In this document: piece by piece, positions 23,347-34,999 of the stretch
Position numbering within the stretch: the stretch's first letter is position 1
Layout: each line of letters opens with the position of its first letter
DNA from: Lytechinus variegatus
Lineage: Eukaryota > Echinodermata > Echinoidea > Temnopleuroida > Toxopneustidae
Assembly (NCBI RefSeq): GCF_018143015.1
Contig: NC_054757.1
Coordinates: 22,831,785-22,895,784, forward strand
Direction: 5' to 3'
DNA length: 64,000 nt
Program-made: the position numbers and the translations under genes
The notes under the pieces: generated by a model
Seen by the model: only the letters and a program-made list of their open reading frames with translations
Told to the model about the DNA's origin: nothing
The model's database searches: none

Positions 23347-24108
23347 CACTTTACAAAATGGTTACCCAATATTGGGTTAAAAGGAAATCCCGGGGGGGCC
23401 ACTTACATTGGCGAGTGGATACCATGCGCGACCAAAAAAACACGTAAAAAGGATGTCCTTTTCACGATAGGGCACGTTACGTACGTAACGTGATAAGGGT
23501 GTCAAAAACACAAAAATAATGAAAAAGGGTATCTATTTCGCTAGGAAAATTACGTGTTTAGGGTCGAATATGCGGGGATGATAAAACAAAATTAAAATGT
23601 TTTATAAAGGATGTCTTTTTTGCCCCAAAACTTCGTGTTTAGAGTCCGATTTGCGCGAGGTGTAGAAGGTGGGGTCGTACTAAACCAAATAAGGTAAAGC
23701 CGACGACCGAAGGACCCGTAACAATAAAACATTCCTGTACTTGTTTAGGGGTTCATTTCAGGGAATATTACCAATAAGAGTATCGTTTTGTTTCCAATAC
23801 TTGTTAAGGGTAGGGTTTCACACACCAATACTTGTTAAGGGGTGCATTTTCAGAAAGTGGAAATTACGTGTTTAGGGTGCTTTTCGAGACTTCATGGTCG
23901 CGCATGGTATCCACTCGTGAATGGAAGTGGCCCCCCCGGGAAGGAAATATGTATTTGTTGGGTAGGTCAACGCCTGATGCTATGTAAATTTTAGGCGGTT
24001 TTGTGTAAAAAAAAACTCCATGAAACTGTGTAATTTTCTAACCCAACAAACATGCATATAAACCCAATATTGGGCTACCTTTTACCCAACGGTATTGAAT
24101 AAAATGTG
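23347..24108. mobile_element. ACCCAATATTGGGT-type inverted-repeat element, split by another element
   Basis: Left arm CACTTTACAAAATGG...ACCCAATATTGGGTTAAAAGG and TTTGTTGGGT; right arm AACCCAACAAACATGCATAT...AACCCAATATTGGGC...TTTTACCCAAC. The arms pair once the 552-bp insert (23389-23940) and one copy of its target duplication are removed. The right end is worn, so the outer border is approximate. Confidence 0.65.
23389..23940. mobile_element. 552-bp element with CCCGGGGGGGCCACTT termini and perfect 8-bp duplication
   Basis: Termini CCCGGGGGGGCCACTTAC and its inverse extend about 45 bp, through GAGTGGATACCATGCGCGAC. Target duplication AAGGAAAT at 23381-23388 and 23941-23948 is perfect. The interior has three variants of TACGTGTTTAGGGT (near 23550, 23629, 23864), three of ACTTGTTAAGGG, and the 20-bp palindrome at 23473-23492. 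No transposase. An 8-bp duplication fits hAT or P superfamilies; which one is open. Confidence 0.9.
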
Positions 24109-24262
24109 AACATGTCTTATCGGATAATCATGTAAGCATAATTAACTATTGATGAATCTTTTCCAACGAACTCCAGATATATGCTTTTCACACTGCATTT
24201 CCTTAACCCCATACTATCCTTAACCCCATACTATCTTTTTTTTTCGATTCACACTGTCTTTC

Positions 24263-24866
24263 TTAAAGGAAAAGTCCACCCCAACAAAAAGTTGATTTAA
24301 ATAAAAAGAGAAAAATCCAATAAGCATAACACTGAAAATTTCATCAAAATGGGATGTAAAATAAGAAAGTTATGACATTTTAAAGTTTTGCTTAATTTCA
24401 CAAAACAGTTATATGCACATCCTGGAGAGTATGCAAATGAGGATACCGATGACGTCATCCACTCACTATTTCTTTTGTATTTTATTATATGAAATAGGGA
24501 ATATTCTATTTTTCTCCTCATTGTCAAGTGAAACAACGATTAATACCTCACTGAACATGTGGAATGAGCATTGTTATTAACTATATGATTCAGTCAAGTT
24601 GGTCCTTATTGTCAAATCTATAAAAAATGAAATATTGTATAATTCAAACAATAAAAAACGAAAGGAAATGTGAGTAATGGACATCATCAACGGACTCGCC
24701 TATAGTAATTTTGCATATCACTGTTTTGTGAAAAATGAGCGAAACTTTAAAATGTTATAACTTTCTTATTTTACATCCGATTTTGATGAAATTTTCAGCG
24801 TTTTGCTGGTTTGATTTTTCTCTATTTATTCAAATCAACATTTTCTGGGGTGGACTTGACCTTTAA
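24263..24866. mobile_element. TTAA foldback element family 1, copy 2
   Basis: TTAA at 24263-24266 and 24863-24866. Termini AAAGGAAAAGTCCACCCC / GGGGTGGACTTGACCTTT. The halves are inverted copies of each other, and the element aligns with 11605-12211 across its length. The target was a TTAACCCCATACTATC unit of the host element, which resumes directly after the insert. Confidence 0.88.
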
Positions 24867-25090
24867 CCCCATACTATCTGCTCAACCGTGGATAATGCCT
24901 TAACCCCGGACTATCGCTCAGCTCATGAATATTGATGATTTTACCATACAGAGCGTGATTAACGTGCAATTCGACTTCTGTGATTGGCTAATGCTTAGCC
25001 CCACTTTCCCTAGCTCTGTTTCGTTTTCACACTGCATCTCTTAGTCTTAGCACCACAAAAATGTGCTAGCACCACAATAAGCCGACTAAT

Positions 25091-27099
25091 GGCGCTGTCA
25101 CACCTTGGCGTTTTAGACAGCGTATGCCCGACGTATCAAAATTTCTATAAAACGTCGGCATACGCTGAACTTCGATTTTTTTTCAACTCTGGGCGTATAC
25201 TTAGCGTATTCATAACGAGTTGGACGTATACATAACGTATTAGTAACTTATATCGAACGCTTCGTTAACTTATAAGTAACGTATTCAAACGAATGCTTAG
25301 CGTATTGCTGGCGTACACAACTTATGCCCTACGATAGCCTAACTTACGCATAGTGCGCGGCAGCGTATCGCTGACGAACACGTGTCGTAGCCTATAAAAA
25401 GGCTGCCGCTCGACTATTGGAAACGAAACGGCTGACTTCTATGCAAAGGCAGCCCTAAAACAAGAAATAGAGATTAATAATGGTTTGAATATCCAAGAAA
25501 CAAAAAAGATTGTAAGAGTTCTTGCAAGAAAGGAATGGCAGAAGAGATGGGACAAGTCAACTTCAGAATTAAAAAAATACCAGAAAGCTGTCTCCGAAAA
25601 AACTCCCTTTGATTATCTCTGCACAGATAAAAGAGGTGAAAAAATGATCCACAGATTACGTTTGGGAGGTTTGGGTTTAAATGACTTCCTTTTTAAGAAG
25701 GGAAGACACACGACTGGATTGTGTGAATTTTGTAATGAAAGAGAAACGATATACCATTTCTTATATGTTTGCCCTAAATTTATTATTCAACGAGCCCTAT
25801 TACTTGCTGAATTAAATGTTAACAATATCCCTGATGCGGAACGTAAAGTGGAGAATCTCACACTTAAGACACAAAGTGCTCTAATCAGATATTTCAAAAG
25901 GACTCATAGATTTCAAATTGGCTGCCCGGATGGCAACCATCTTAACAGGGTGTAGTCAAGAGTAAAGAGTTCTAAACTTTAGCAAATTATTACTTTCGTG
26001 ACCAGAATACCTTGCTGAGCAAAGTTTTTATAATTATTCATAATTTTTCGGGGGTAATTCTTTATGATGTTTTCACCGAATTAATCTATGTGTGCACCTT
26101 TATTGTCACTTTCACTTTATCACATGGCCCTTAAATGTCAGTATTTACTCTACTATAAATGTTTTCGTTTAAAAAAAATAATAATGTTGATATGGTTCCG
26201 ATCGATTTGACATAAATTTGCACCTGCAGAATTTAAATAAAGTTCCACGAGGTATTGGATAGAGCACCCCCTGCTCACGTTTGAGAGACATAGGGAATAC
26301 AATTTTTTTGTACTCCTGAGACGCCCTCGAAATGCACCTCGAGCGGGCTTGTCAGGATAACGTACTAATACAGGGCAGGAGAGGTGGTCTTGCACAATTT
26401 CCTGGGAACTTTTCTTACCTTTCTTTCTTTTATTTTTCAAACTGACATAATTTGAACAAAGAAATTATCATATTTTGGAAAAAAAGAAAAGCATATTTAT
26501 AAGGCAACAATAGTCAAAACTGACTAGTTTGCCTATTCAAAATAACAACAACAACATATTCAAATCATAACCGCACGATACATCACCGTATCAACACCAC
26601 CGCCATGCCGAAGAAAACTACGCCATTATACGGTAGCTGTAAGTTATAAACACGTTCAGTAAGTATTGTGGTCTTCCGGAGCACGTCTTCATACGTCAAT
26701 ATACGTTGGAGTTAAGTTACACATACGTTCAAAGCACGTTACTCATAGGTTAGAAGTAAGTTTTAGGGTACGCTGGACATTATCTCGACGTACATCGACT
26801 TATGAGTAACTTACGAGTAACGTGTGTCAACGTGTATCAACGATCGCGTAACTTGCCTACAACTTATGGCCCGCGTATGCGGGACGTATGAGCCATACGC
26901 TGGCATACGTCGAAAATTTTTGTGCTTGCACAAAATTTTTCGACGACCTCGCCGTATGACGACGTATACCAGCGTGTTTTAGCGTACTCTTAACGTATGC
27001 AAAACTTACCCGTAACGTATTCGACGTACGCCAGCGTATTCGCCAAATTCCTCATACGTCGGGCATACGCTGTCTAAAACGCCAAGGTGTGACAGCGCC
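25091..27099. mobile_element. 2-kb foldback DNA element with CGTA-rich arms
   Basis: Termini GGCGCTGTCACACCTTGGCG and CGCCAAGGTGTGACAGCGCC are exact inverses and match on for about 45 bp through GCGTATGCCCGACGTAT. Both arms (25130-25390, 26590-27060) are dense in reiterated GCGTAT, AACGTA and TACGT motifs. A near-perfect hairpin, CGAAAATTTTTGTGC with GCACAAAATTTTTCG, lies at about 26911-26942. The middle carries a LINE-derived open frame. No target duplication found. Foldback, P- or Mutator-like affiliation cannot be decided. Confidence 0.85.
25398..25955 (+). pseudogene. LINE ORF2 C-terminal fragment (end of RNase H plus zinc-knuckle)
   Basis: Open frame of about 185 codons. It starts with IGNETADFYAKAAL, matching the last conserved motif of LINE RNase H domains (GNExAD..AK.A). 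After a lysine-rich linker come RLRLGGLGLNDFLFKKGRH and CEFCNERETIYHFLYVCPKF, the C-x2-C-x4-E-T-x2-H-x4-C zinc-knuckle region typical of the C-terminus of I/R1/Jockey-type LINE ORF2 proteins. It stops at TAG 25953-25955. The reverse transcriptase and endonuclease are missing, so it is a fragment. No upstream ATG starts it in frame near the left end. It lies wholly inside the DNA element 25091-27099, so it was captured by or inserted into that element. Confidence 0.75.
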
Positions 27100-27273
27100 T
27101 GCTTTTTGCAGGGCCAGATAGTACCGTACTATTTACCGTGCTAGCCCACTTTGCTAAAACGTAGTGTGAAAACGAAGTTGGCTAAGCTGAACCCCGGGGG
27201 CTAAGACCCCCCCCCCCTTAGCCCACCAATTTCCCGGGGTTAAGGGAAAAAAAGTGCAGTGTGAAAAGCATAT

Positions 27274-30200
27274 TAGAATGTTTTTACAATTCCGGATAGT
27301 TGCATGATGGGCCCAAGTATAGAGGGGGCCAGATATGGTGTATTGGGCAAGATTTTGACATTTTTATTACAAAAATCAAATTTTGTGATAGATTTTGACA
27401 TTATAGTCAGATTATAATATTTCATTCCTCTCTCTGCCACTTTCTTTCTGTTTCTGTTTATTTGTTGATCATGAAAAAATGTGTGGGGGGGCGCCACCAA
27501 GCCCAATCATCTGTACGCCACTGCTTATAAAATTGATATTCATGGATACAATGTAAAGTAAATGATGATAAAATACGAATATTAAAGTCAAACGCATGAC
27601 TGAATACACTATGCAATAGATCGTACTTACATTAATAATATCTATCGTCAAACCGCACATGTTATGCAAATTAAGGAATCATATCAACATGTTAACCATT
27701 CGTTCGCCTTACGAGTTCACCACGATTTATGTGAGGGATATTTTTATGCAAATTGGGTATCGATTAAAATTGAACAACAAATATGGAATTCAAATGGGAT
27801 ATCATAACTTGTCATGAATGTCATGCCTCAATGATATGATAAAAAAGCTTTATCAAAATTCAAATTCATCAAACTTGTGGTTAATGAACTCTCTGGATCG
27901 GATCGGGGAATTAAAACCTATTATTAATTATCAGTCACTGCAGTGCCGTGCAGTGGTGTTTTCCGCCATCAACTACGCTATTTTTTTACACCGCATTCAT
28001 ACCGAGGAAGACGAATAGAAAAGTTTTCCGCTCGATTAGAAAAGGAAACTAATAAAACACGTCCAGTATAAATCGGATTTACAGGGCTTTTCTTCTTCTT
28101 CCCAAACACCTGCAAACAAAGAAATGAGCGGCGTAGATCACTAAGATTTTTTTAATGCAATGCCGCTCGCGATTAGTATTCTTGTTCAGGTCGCGCGATG
28201 TATATAATTATATAGAATGCGCACAAAATTGAAGTATTATCTGATATATGAGAGATATATAGCAAGCCAAATAAGAAAAAGATGATAAAGTTGATTTTAT
28301 AAAAAAGCAGGGATACTTTCTGCTAATAAACCTACGTCATTCGCTTCACTATCACCATACTCTTTGAGAGAATACAAATCAGTAGACGCATTAACTGTAT
28401 ACGATTTAATTCGATAGCTGTATTATAGTAATGTATCTCCTAATGTAATCAATATTTAAAATAATTATGATATTATAAGACATTGAATAATGTATTCAAC
28501 ATCATGTGATAAGTTGGTCATATCATGAAATACAATATTCATATATCCACAATGGTGCATCATAGTATTTCATGGACCCTAGGGTCCATGATTTTTTCCG
28601 TAGGTTTATGCCCTGTCGTTATTTGCTACAATTCGGACAGATTATTTCAGAGTATTTTTGTATTATTATCTTCCTCTTCTGTATATACTCTACATGTATA
28701 TTTGCTCCTATTATTCTCCGTCCCTTCTTCCTCTCACAATTCTATAATTTTCTGTATGATTGTAGTTATCTGTCATTAACAATTTATTGAAATTGTCGAT
28801 CTATTCTCACCTCTAGTTTGGAAGGCTTTTCCCAGCTAAATACTGGCAGCAAAAAATAACTATAGAAGACATGTTGAATTTCTTTTTAAAAAAAGTCACA
28901 TCAATCTAACCCCATTTACCGTGTTTTCGTTTACTTCAGAGCAATTTGTGTATTTGTTAGTGTTGAAATGATTATGTGATTTAACTCAAGATGAACATCT
29001 GGTATCGTTTAAGTCTATTATCGTCCTAAATTTGTCAAACGTTAGCTTATTAATGTTTTTGTGGTAGATTCTATACAACTTTTACAACCTCTTCTGGAAA
29101 GTCATACTTTATCACGCGAAAGGGTGGAAGATAATGTTCCTACATGCAAATTCGAGAAATTAGAATGCAAATTAAAGCAATCATGGCTGCTGTAAATGAT
29201 ATATAAACCAAAGCTGAGTAAATAAAACAGACAGAAACTTATCTGGGACTGTATATGAAGGCCACGTGAGTCGCCAACTTTATGGCTTCAAAATTAGGGA
29301 AACTGATACAGAGTCAAAAAATCAACGCAGAAAAAAATAATTCATTATATTTCATCACTTTTGGTCGCGCTCGATGAAAGATATTATATGGGAACGGGGT
29401 GATAAAGGGGAGGAGGGGCGGGAGAAGGTCAGATCAGAAATTAAGGTTCAAACGAAAGCTCGATTGAATTTTGACAAGTGTCGTTACAATAACAATATTC
29501 TCTCTCATCGCGTTTATTTGACCCTAGAGAGCCTTACGTTTCCAATTAACAAGGTGTTCTTTCTCATTCTTCTATTTCATATTTGGCGTTTGTTAAGTAA
29601 AAATAGCAGACGATAACACGAGCGTCCGTTTTCTTTTTCAACCATAACTTCTGTGAATGGCCGATTGACTGCCGTTGCGTGCTGACAACGATGCCTTAAT
29701 TACCGAGTGTGCTGTTTTTGAAAGGCAATTTTCGGCTACTCGGTAGCCATGAAAGGTTATGCTTTCTGCTTTTTGTGGTAGCGATTTCGTTGTCCAAATA
29801 TGATTTACTCTGGAGATTCGAGCGAGATGGGGTCCCAGGAGACTTGCAGGGGTTCGTTTTGGCCGAAGAGTGGTCGAGTAGTCAGCAACGTACAGCTTCC
29901 GAAGTCCCATGGGACTCTATACAAGACGCGCGCCAACTGAAAACTCCGCGCGCCACTCAGAGCCAAGTTTCGGACGAACAAGCCTGAAAGTCAAAAGTGT
30001 AGGCTGAATTTTCATGTCAAGTTATCATCACATCACTTCTAGTTAATAAACAATAACTATATATAAATTATATGATACGATAGTCCCGACGATAGTTTCT
30101 TGGGTCAACGGACATACATCGCGCCATCTGAGTTGTCAGCATGCATAGCCTATGAAACATATACCGAGAAAGAAAAGGAGTAGGTAGCCACAGCTCCACT

Positions 30201-31190
30201 GAACGAAACTCGAATGAGAGAGAGAGAAAAAAACGTATTAATGATCGAACTCTCTGGGGTATTGGCACGCGCGGAGCACGGACAAAAGTTAGGAATGACC
30301 AGCGATATAAAGAAAGAATTCTAAAACACACAAGAAATTTGTGAACGAGCGTCCCGCCGCGCTGCCAGCGAGAGTCTTCCGTGCGGCCATTCATAGCCCG
30401 GGCTGCCCCGTTGTTGACATAACACAGCAAAACTCAATATTACATATTACCCCCCTCTTAAACAAATTGTAGATTTATCAAGCATACATACTGCCAATCG
30501 TGGCACTGAGGTTTCTCCCATTCTCGCTAATTTTCCTCGATTTAAACATGAATCAAATAACGTTTTGGTTAAGCGAGAGAAAAGAGCGGTGAAAACACTA
30601 GGTCTTTTGTGCGGAGACGTGTACTGCGCCTCCCCCTTAAATTCAGCCCCTTTTTTTATTCGATGCTACGCAAACTGTTTTCTTTCGCATCTTTTGTAAC
30701 TGTGTCGAGATGGGGAAGTGATTATCAAATTTGTTCTACACCCTTTGATACAGGTGCTGTTCCCTTTAAAGGAAAGAACGCCCTTATAAAAGAGAACGCA
30801 CTTTTTAACCTTCAACCAGAAACACGTGACCATTTATTGTACGAATACTTATGCTAACTTTTTCCCCTTTTGACTGTTGAGAGTAATTATTGATTGGAAC
30901 ACCGTAACGGTGCTCACTTCTCTGTGTTGTAACGTGTTCTTAATTTGGAAAGAAGAATCAAATAACAAATATAGTTCATAAACACAAGTTTAGATTTAAA
31001 ATACATGAACATCTGATGGTAAGAAAGTTAAACGTTAACACCAACACAGAATTCGACATCCCTAAATTTACAAGCCTTGTTTTTTTAGCTGATTTCTTCT
31101 CATTTCCCACATATTCAAGTTTTGTTTTCGTTATTCTACCTATTAACTTAATCTACACATAATGTATTGTCCAATTAAATGGATACTTTT
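27274..31190. other. intergenic, no certain gene
   Basis: 27290-27535 looks like a degraded MITE with G/C-rich ends. 28571-28590 is a perfect palindrome. 29640-30430 is CpG-richer and has an open stretch (29709-29985, + strand) without an in-frame ATG near its start and without known motifs. Possibly an exon or promoter region, but unproven. The remainder is AT-rich with nothing recognised. Confidence 0.4.
28571..28590. repeat. 20-bp perfect palindrome
   Basis: CATGGACCCTAGGGTCCATG is fully self-complementary with no spacer, in otherwise AT-rich unannotated DNA. Confidence 0.9.
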
Positions 31191-31194
31191 TGGT

Positions 31195-31471
31195 TGGAGC
31201 GTTGTGGTCCTGCATGTGGATTAGTCTTCGGACTTTGAAAATAGGGTCGTGGGTTAAAATCCCAGCCATGGCGTAATTTCCTTCAGCAAGAAACTGATCC
31301 ACAATGTGCTGTACTCAACCCAGGTGAGGTAAATGGGTACCGGTAGGAAGTAATTCCTCAAGAAGCTGTGTGCGCTGTGAACGCCTTGCTTAACCGGGTA
31401 ATATAGGGGCGCCTTGAGCACCTAACGAGGTGGATATGTGCGCAATATAAATACCCTATGTTATTATTATT
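31195..31471 (+). mobile_element. tRNA-derived SINE, copy 1
   Basis: tRNA-like head GGAGCGTTGTGGTCC...GGATTAGTC with a worn B box (GGTTAAAATCCC), then body GAAACTGATCCACAATGTGC, CAACCCAGGTGAGGTAAATG, GGTACCGGTAGGAAGTAATT, and tail CAATATAAATACCCTATGTT followed by ATT repeats. Near-identical to 44003-44272. Confidence 0.85.
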
Positions 31472-31479
31472 TAAATCTT

Positions 31480-32460
31480 ATTCATTTTCATATTGTTTGT
31501 TGTGAGAAGTAATAAATAAAATGCAAATGAAGTCTTAATGAACACTTAATCAACGAGGGAAGACTTTAAGATAAAAAGGGTGATTGGAAGAATGGCGTCG
31601 CTGGTATTAAGGGAGAGTAAGAGATGGAGAGTGGGGTATGTGAAAGAAAATATGAATATAGAAAGTAGAAGAAGATGGACTGAGGAGGGATATAAAAATT
31701 GATGATAAAGATGATGAACAGCATTTGTACAGCGCCATTTACCTGTAAAAACTATATAAATATATAAAAGATAATGATACTTCGATTCAGAAAGGGTGTG
31801 ATAGAACATGAGAGGGGAGATACGGTAACCATGGTGATGAAAGTGTGGATATGGTGAAGGGAGAGGTGATAATCTCAATTAGAAGCAACAACGCATGAGC
31901 GGTCATAACAACATGGTTTAAAGAAATAATTTGAGGACGTCCGCCTCTTCAGAGGAAGTGGGTAAGTTCGATCCCAAATCGACTCTTAAAAAATGAACTT
32001 CTGCCGTTTTGCAGGGCGCTCAGCTTGTAATGAAAATGATGTTACATGTGTTGATATTTATGTAGTGATTACCGCCCTCCTTTACCACAAACACTTAGAA
32101 ATCCATATTTCTACTTACATGTTTTCTGGCATTCATTACCCAATATTCAATTAAGGTATGTAAATCTTTCAAAGTTCAAAAGATCATGTCTCCAGAACCA
32201 TGGTTTTCCTTTCATTCTGAGGATTTCTTTCCTCTCTCTCTCTCTTCGTTTGTTAATGTAACAGATATACGTATTCTTCTTTACATTGTTTTTTTTATGT
32301 AATTATATACCTTTACTTGCCATATCATACGAATAATTGATTTTTCGTAAAAGAACAGTTGTTGTTAATTGTTGCGACGTTTTGTTCTGAATCAATAAAA
32401 AAGTGGCAGGAATTTGGGGATAAACGGAAATAATACTACACATGTTCTTTAAATCATGTA
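31480..32460. other. intergenic, no gene seen
   Basis: Purine-rich patch 31600-31690 and AT-rich sequence. A remnant ending ACAGCGCCATTTACCTG...TATATAAAT near 31725-31765 resembles SINE tails but lacks a head. Confidence 0.4.
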
Positions 32461-32466
32461 CCATGA

Positions 32467-32713
32467 AGTCGTGGTCTAGTGGTTACAAATCTCGTCTTTC
32501 AATGAGAGTGTCGTGGGTTCGAATCTCAGTCACGGCGTGTTTTCCTTCATCAAGAAATTTATCCACATCGTGCTGCACTCAACCCAGGTGAGGTGAATGG
32601 GTACCCGGCAGATTTGATTCCTTGAATGCTCCTAGCGCCTTAAGCAGCTGGAGCTACTGCTGGGGTATTATATAGTGCGCCATTGAATAGGACACTATAT
32701 AAATCGGCGTCTC
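32467..32713 (+). mobile_element. tRNA-derived SINE, diverged subfamily
   Basis: Head AGTCGTGGTCTAGTGGTTAC is a good A-box region and GGTTCGAATCTC a good B box. The body shares CAACCCAGGTGAGGTGAATG and GGGTACCCGG with the other SINEs, but the 3' part (TAGCGCCTTAAGCAGC, CACTATATAAATCGGCG) differs. Confidence 0.85.
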
Positions 32714-32856
32714 ATAAATGCTATAATAGTGTTAATCAATCATTTCTTTACGTGTCATCAAATGCAAATGGGTATATTGATTTGATTTGAATGTCATTTG
32801 GGCTCCTCTTGAAGTATAGAACTTCAGCAAACACGAGTCATAATTAAATATACATT

Positions 32857-33098
32857 CACTGTAAAAAACTGCGGTGTTAAAACTGACACCAATTGGTGTT
32901 AATAGAGGACCACACCCTGAGGTGCTAAAATTACACCCTAGAGATTAAACATAACACCAAAGAGTGTAAATGTAACAACCAAAGGTGTTGTAATAACACC
33001 TATAGGTGTGAAACTAACACCACCAATTTAACACCGGTGTAAAAAAAAACTGGTGTGGTCCTCTATGTACACCGGTTAACACCACAGTTTTTGCTGTG
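32857..33098. mobile_element. MITE of the CACTGTAAAAA type, 242 bp
   Basis: Ends CACTGTAAAAAACTG / CAGTTTTTGCTGTG, with inner matching blocks GGTGTTAA and AGAGGACCACACC / GGTGTGGTCCTCT. The core repeats short palindromes such as CACCAATTGGTG and ACACCGGTGT. The expected TA duplication is replaced by TT on both sides. No coding sequence. Confidence 0.8.
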
Positions 33099-33109
33099 TT
33101 GGTGTTAGA

Positions 33110-34800
33110 GAGTTTTTAGTAATATCAATTCCTAACTCACACCTGCTTTACTTCTTTAATTCTTAATACCTTTCGAATTTGATTAGATCTTGGATTTGTA
33201 TGCTATGATTGCATCCATCGAATATGACATGGTTTCTACCTTTAATTCACAAATTGGAAACAAATAGAGGGGGAAAATGTCGAAATACTTTCTCCATTAT
33301 GTATATCAAAGGAGGTATGTATGAAAGACAAGACAAAGTAAATTAAATGGAATGATGAAAGGATATCTTCAAACAAACGATTCATTCGCCCCTCTTTTGC
33401 AAATAATACGAGTTGATTTGGTAAGTGGTGTCTTCTACACGTCGAGAACGGGCGAATTTTGGGAGAGGTGCGTACCCGAAAGGCGAAACTCGTCACCCAT
33501 CCAAGAGGACACGAGCCCTTCTACCCGCTTGTGTAAATAAGAGGATGGACAGACGAGACAATGGAGGACCAGTTTTCAAGGTTGTTAGGATGTCCAGTTA
33601 CCATGGAAACTTGCATGTCTGTTGATAATGGCGTGGTAACAAGTCATAGAATCATAACGATTGATAACGTTGATAGGTGTCATAGAATGTATGGCTCGAG
33701 TGGTAAAGATAGGGACGGATGGCGGTGTTTGTTGATGGGTCGATTAACGTGATGATGATGAAGAGGGGTGCAGGTGGGTTTGGCGATGATGTTAAGGGGT
33801 TCTGACGATTATGGTGACATTGATGAAGTTGATGATGAAGAGAATGATGATGATAAAGATAAAGATGATGATTGTGTCGATGGCGGTAGTGGTGTTGGTG
33901 TTAATGACCCACTATACATGGTGTAGTCATTGTGAAAATTTTCATTTTGGTCGGATTCTCGATTAAGGAAAATCCGCATTTTATTTTTATTTTCCAATTT
34001 TTTATAAGAATCAAAGTATCATGCATATCGATGATGATAATGTAGGAATATGATTTTTTTATATAGTTTTCTGATACCCTAAGACTAAATTTGTAAGATA
34101 AGTATTTAAAAGTCAATTCTTTTAAGAAGAAATAAAACAGTACAAGGAGAGGGCGCCAGCTATGGCCCCCCAAAAAAATTTAAAAAATAAAAACAAACAC
34201 AAAGAAATAGCGGTATATAAGAGATACGACAACAACCGCATTTTTTTAAGATTAGAATGCTAAATGATAATGAAACCTGGGTATGACTCAAGAAATGTAT
34301 TAATCCAGATAAATTATGAAAATTGTACAATAGCTGAAATTTTAGATTCACATTATTTCCCAATTGACAACACTCCATACAGGATTTCATATTTTTTGCA
34401 GGAGTTTCTGCATTTTATTCATAAATCAACAAATAAAAATAGAATGATACAATAACAATGACATGAATGAGTACATTTTTGTGTGACAATCGAAAATATA
34501 AAAAATGTGACATAAATACAAAAATGAAGCACGTAAAAAGTGTGTAAAATGCAGGGGCCAGCTATAATAAGCAGGTAACTGCTTGAAACAATAGCAGCCA
34601 TGAGGGAGGGCTACATGGGAACCGTAATAGGTTATAAATAGAATTCGATAAAATGATGTCACAAAAGAGAAAGTATAAAAGTTTAGATATTTAATGGGGA
34701 GAGACAAGATAAAGTTTTTTTTATGAACGTAACAGGTAAAATGTACAAGAACATATATAAAAGCGAGGGAGCGAAGCGACCGAGTGGTTGACTGCATGGT
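33110..34800. other. intergenic, no gene seen
   Basis: GAT-rich simple sequence at 33735-33900, otherwise AT-rich. Open frames here have no recognisable motif. Confidence 0.4.
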
Positions 34801-34814
34801 TGAGACGTTGACTG

Positions 34815-34969
34815 CAGGGGCCGCGGAACCGGGGGTGGCTTGGGGGAGGCTTCAGCCCCTCCCCCACTTTTTCCAAAATCGTGTACAAAAACGTAAAAAT
34901 TACCATATGATTGTGATTTTTAGCATGGTCAGCCCCCCCCCCACTTTGAAAACCGTTACGCGGCCCCTG
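34815..34969. mobile_element. MITE of the CAGGGGCCGCGG family, copy 2
   Basis: Starts CAGGGGCCGCGGAACCGGGG, ends GCGGCCCCTG with intact inverted termini, and aligns throughout with 4402-4561. A short duplication, GTTGACTGCA, lies just upstream, but no paired target duplication is visible. Confidence 0.78.
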
Positions 34970-34999
34970 GAATGTTATGAAGCCCGTGTTACAAGGAGT

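Larger units (their letters stand above)
24180..27273. mobile_element. outer inverted-repeat element containing two further elements
   Basis: Left terminus TATGCTTTTCACACTGCA followed by CCTTAACCCC; right terminus is its inverse, GGGGTTAAGGG...TGCAGTGTGAAAAGCATA. Subterminal inverted copies occur inside (CGTTTTCACACTGCATC near 25022; TAGTGTGAAAACG near 27161). CTTAACCCCATACTATC is tandemly repeated at 24203-24236. It hosts the TTAA element 24263-24866 and the foldback element 25091-27099. No transposase of its own is seen. Confidence 0.75.

Noticed and set aside
25485-25955. Reading the 156-codon frame as a host gene
   Set aside because: The RNase H end motif and C-C-H-C knuckle are those of LINE ORF2 C-termini, and the frame lies inside a DNA element.
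29709-29987. 92-codon plus-strand frame with a hydrophobic start resembling a signal peptide
   Set aside because: No in-frame ATG near the start, no splice support and no recognised family.
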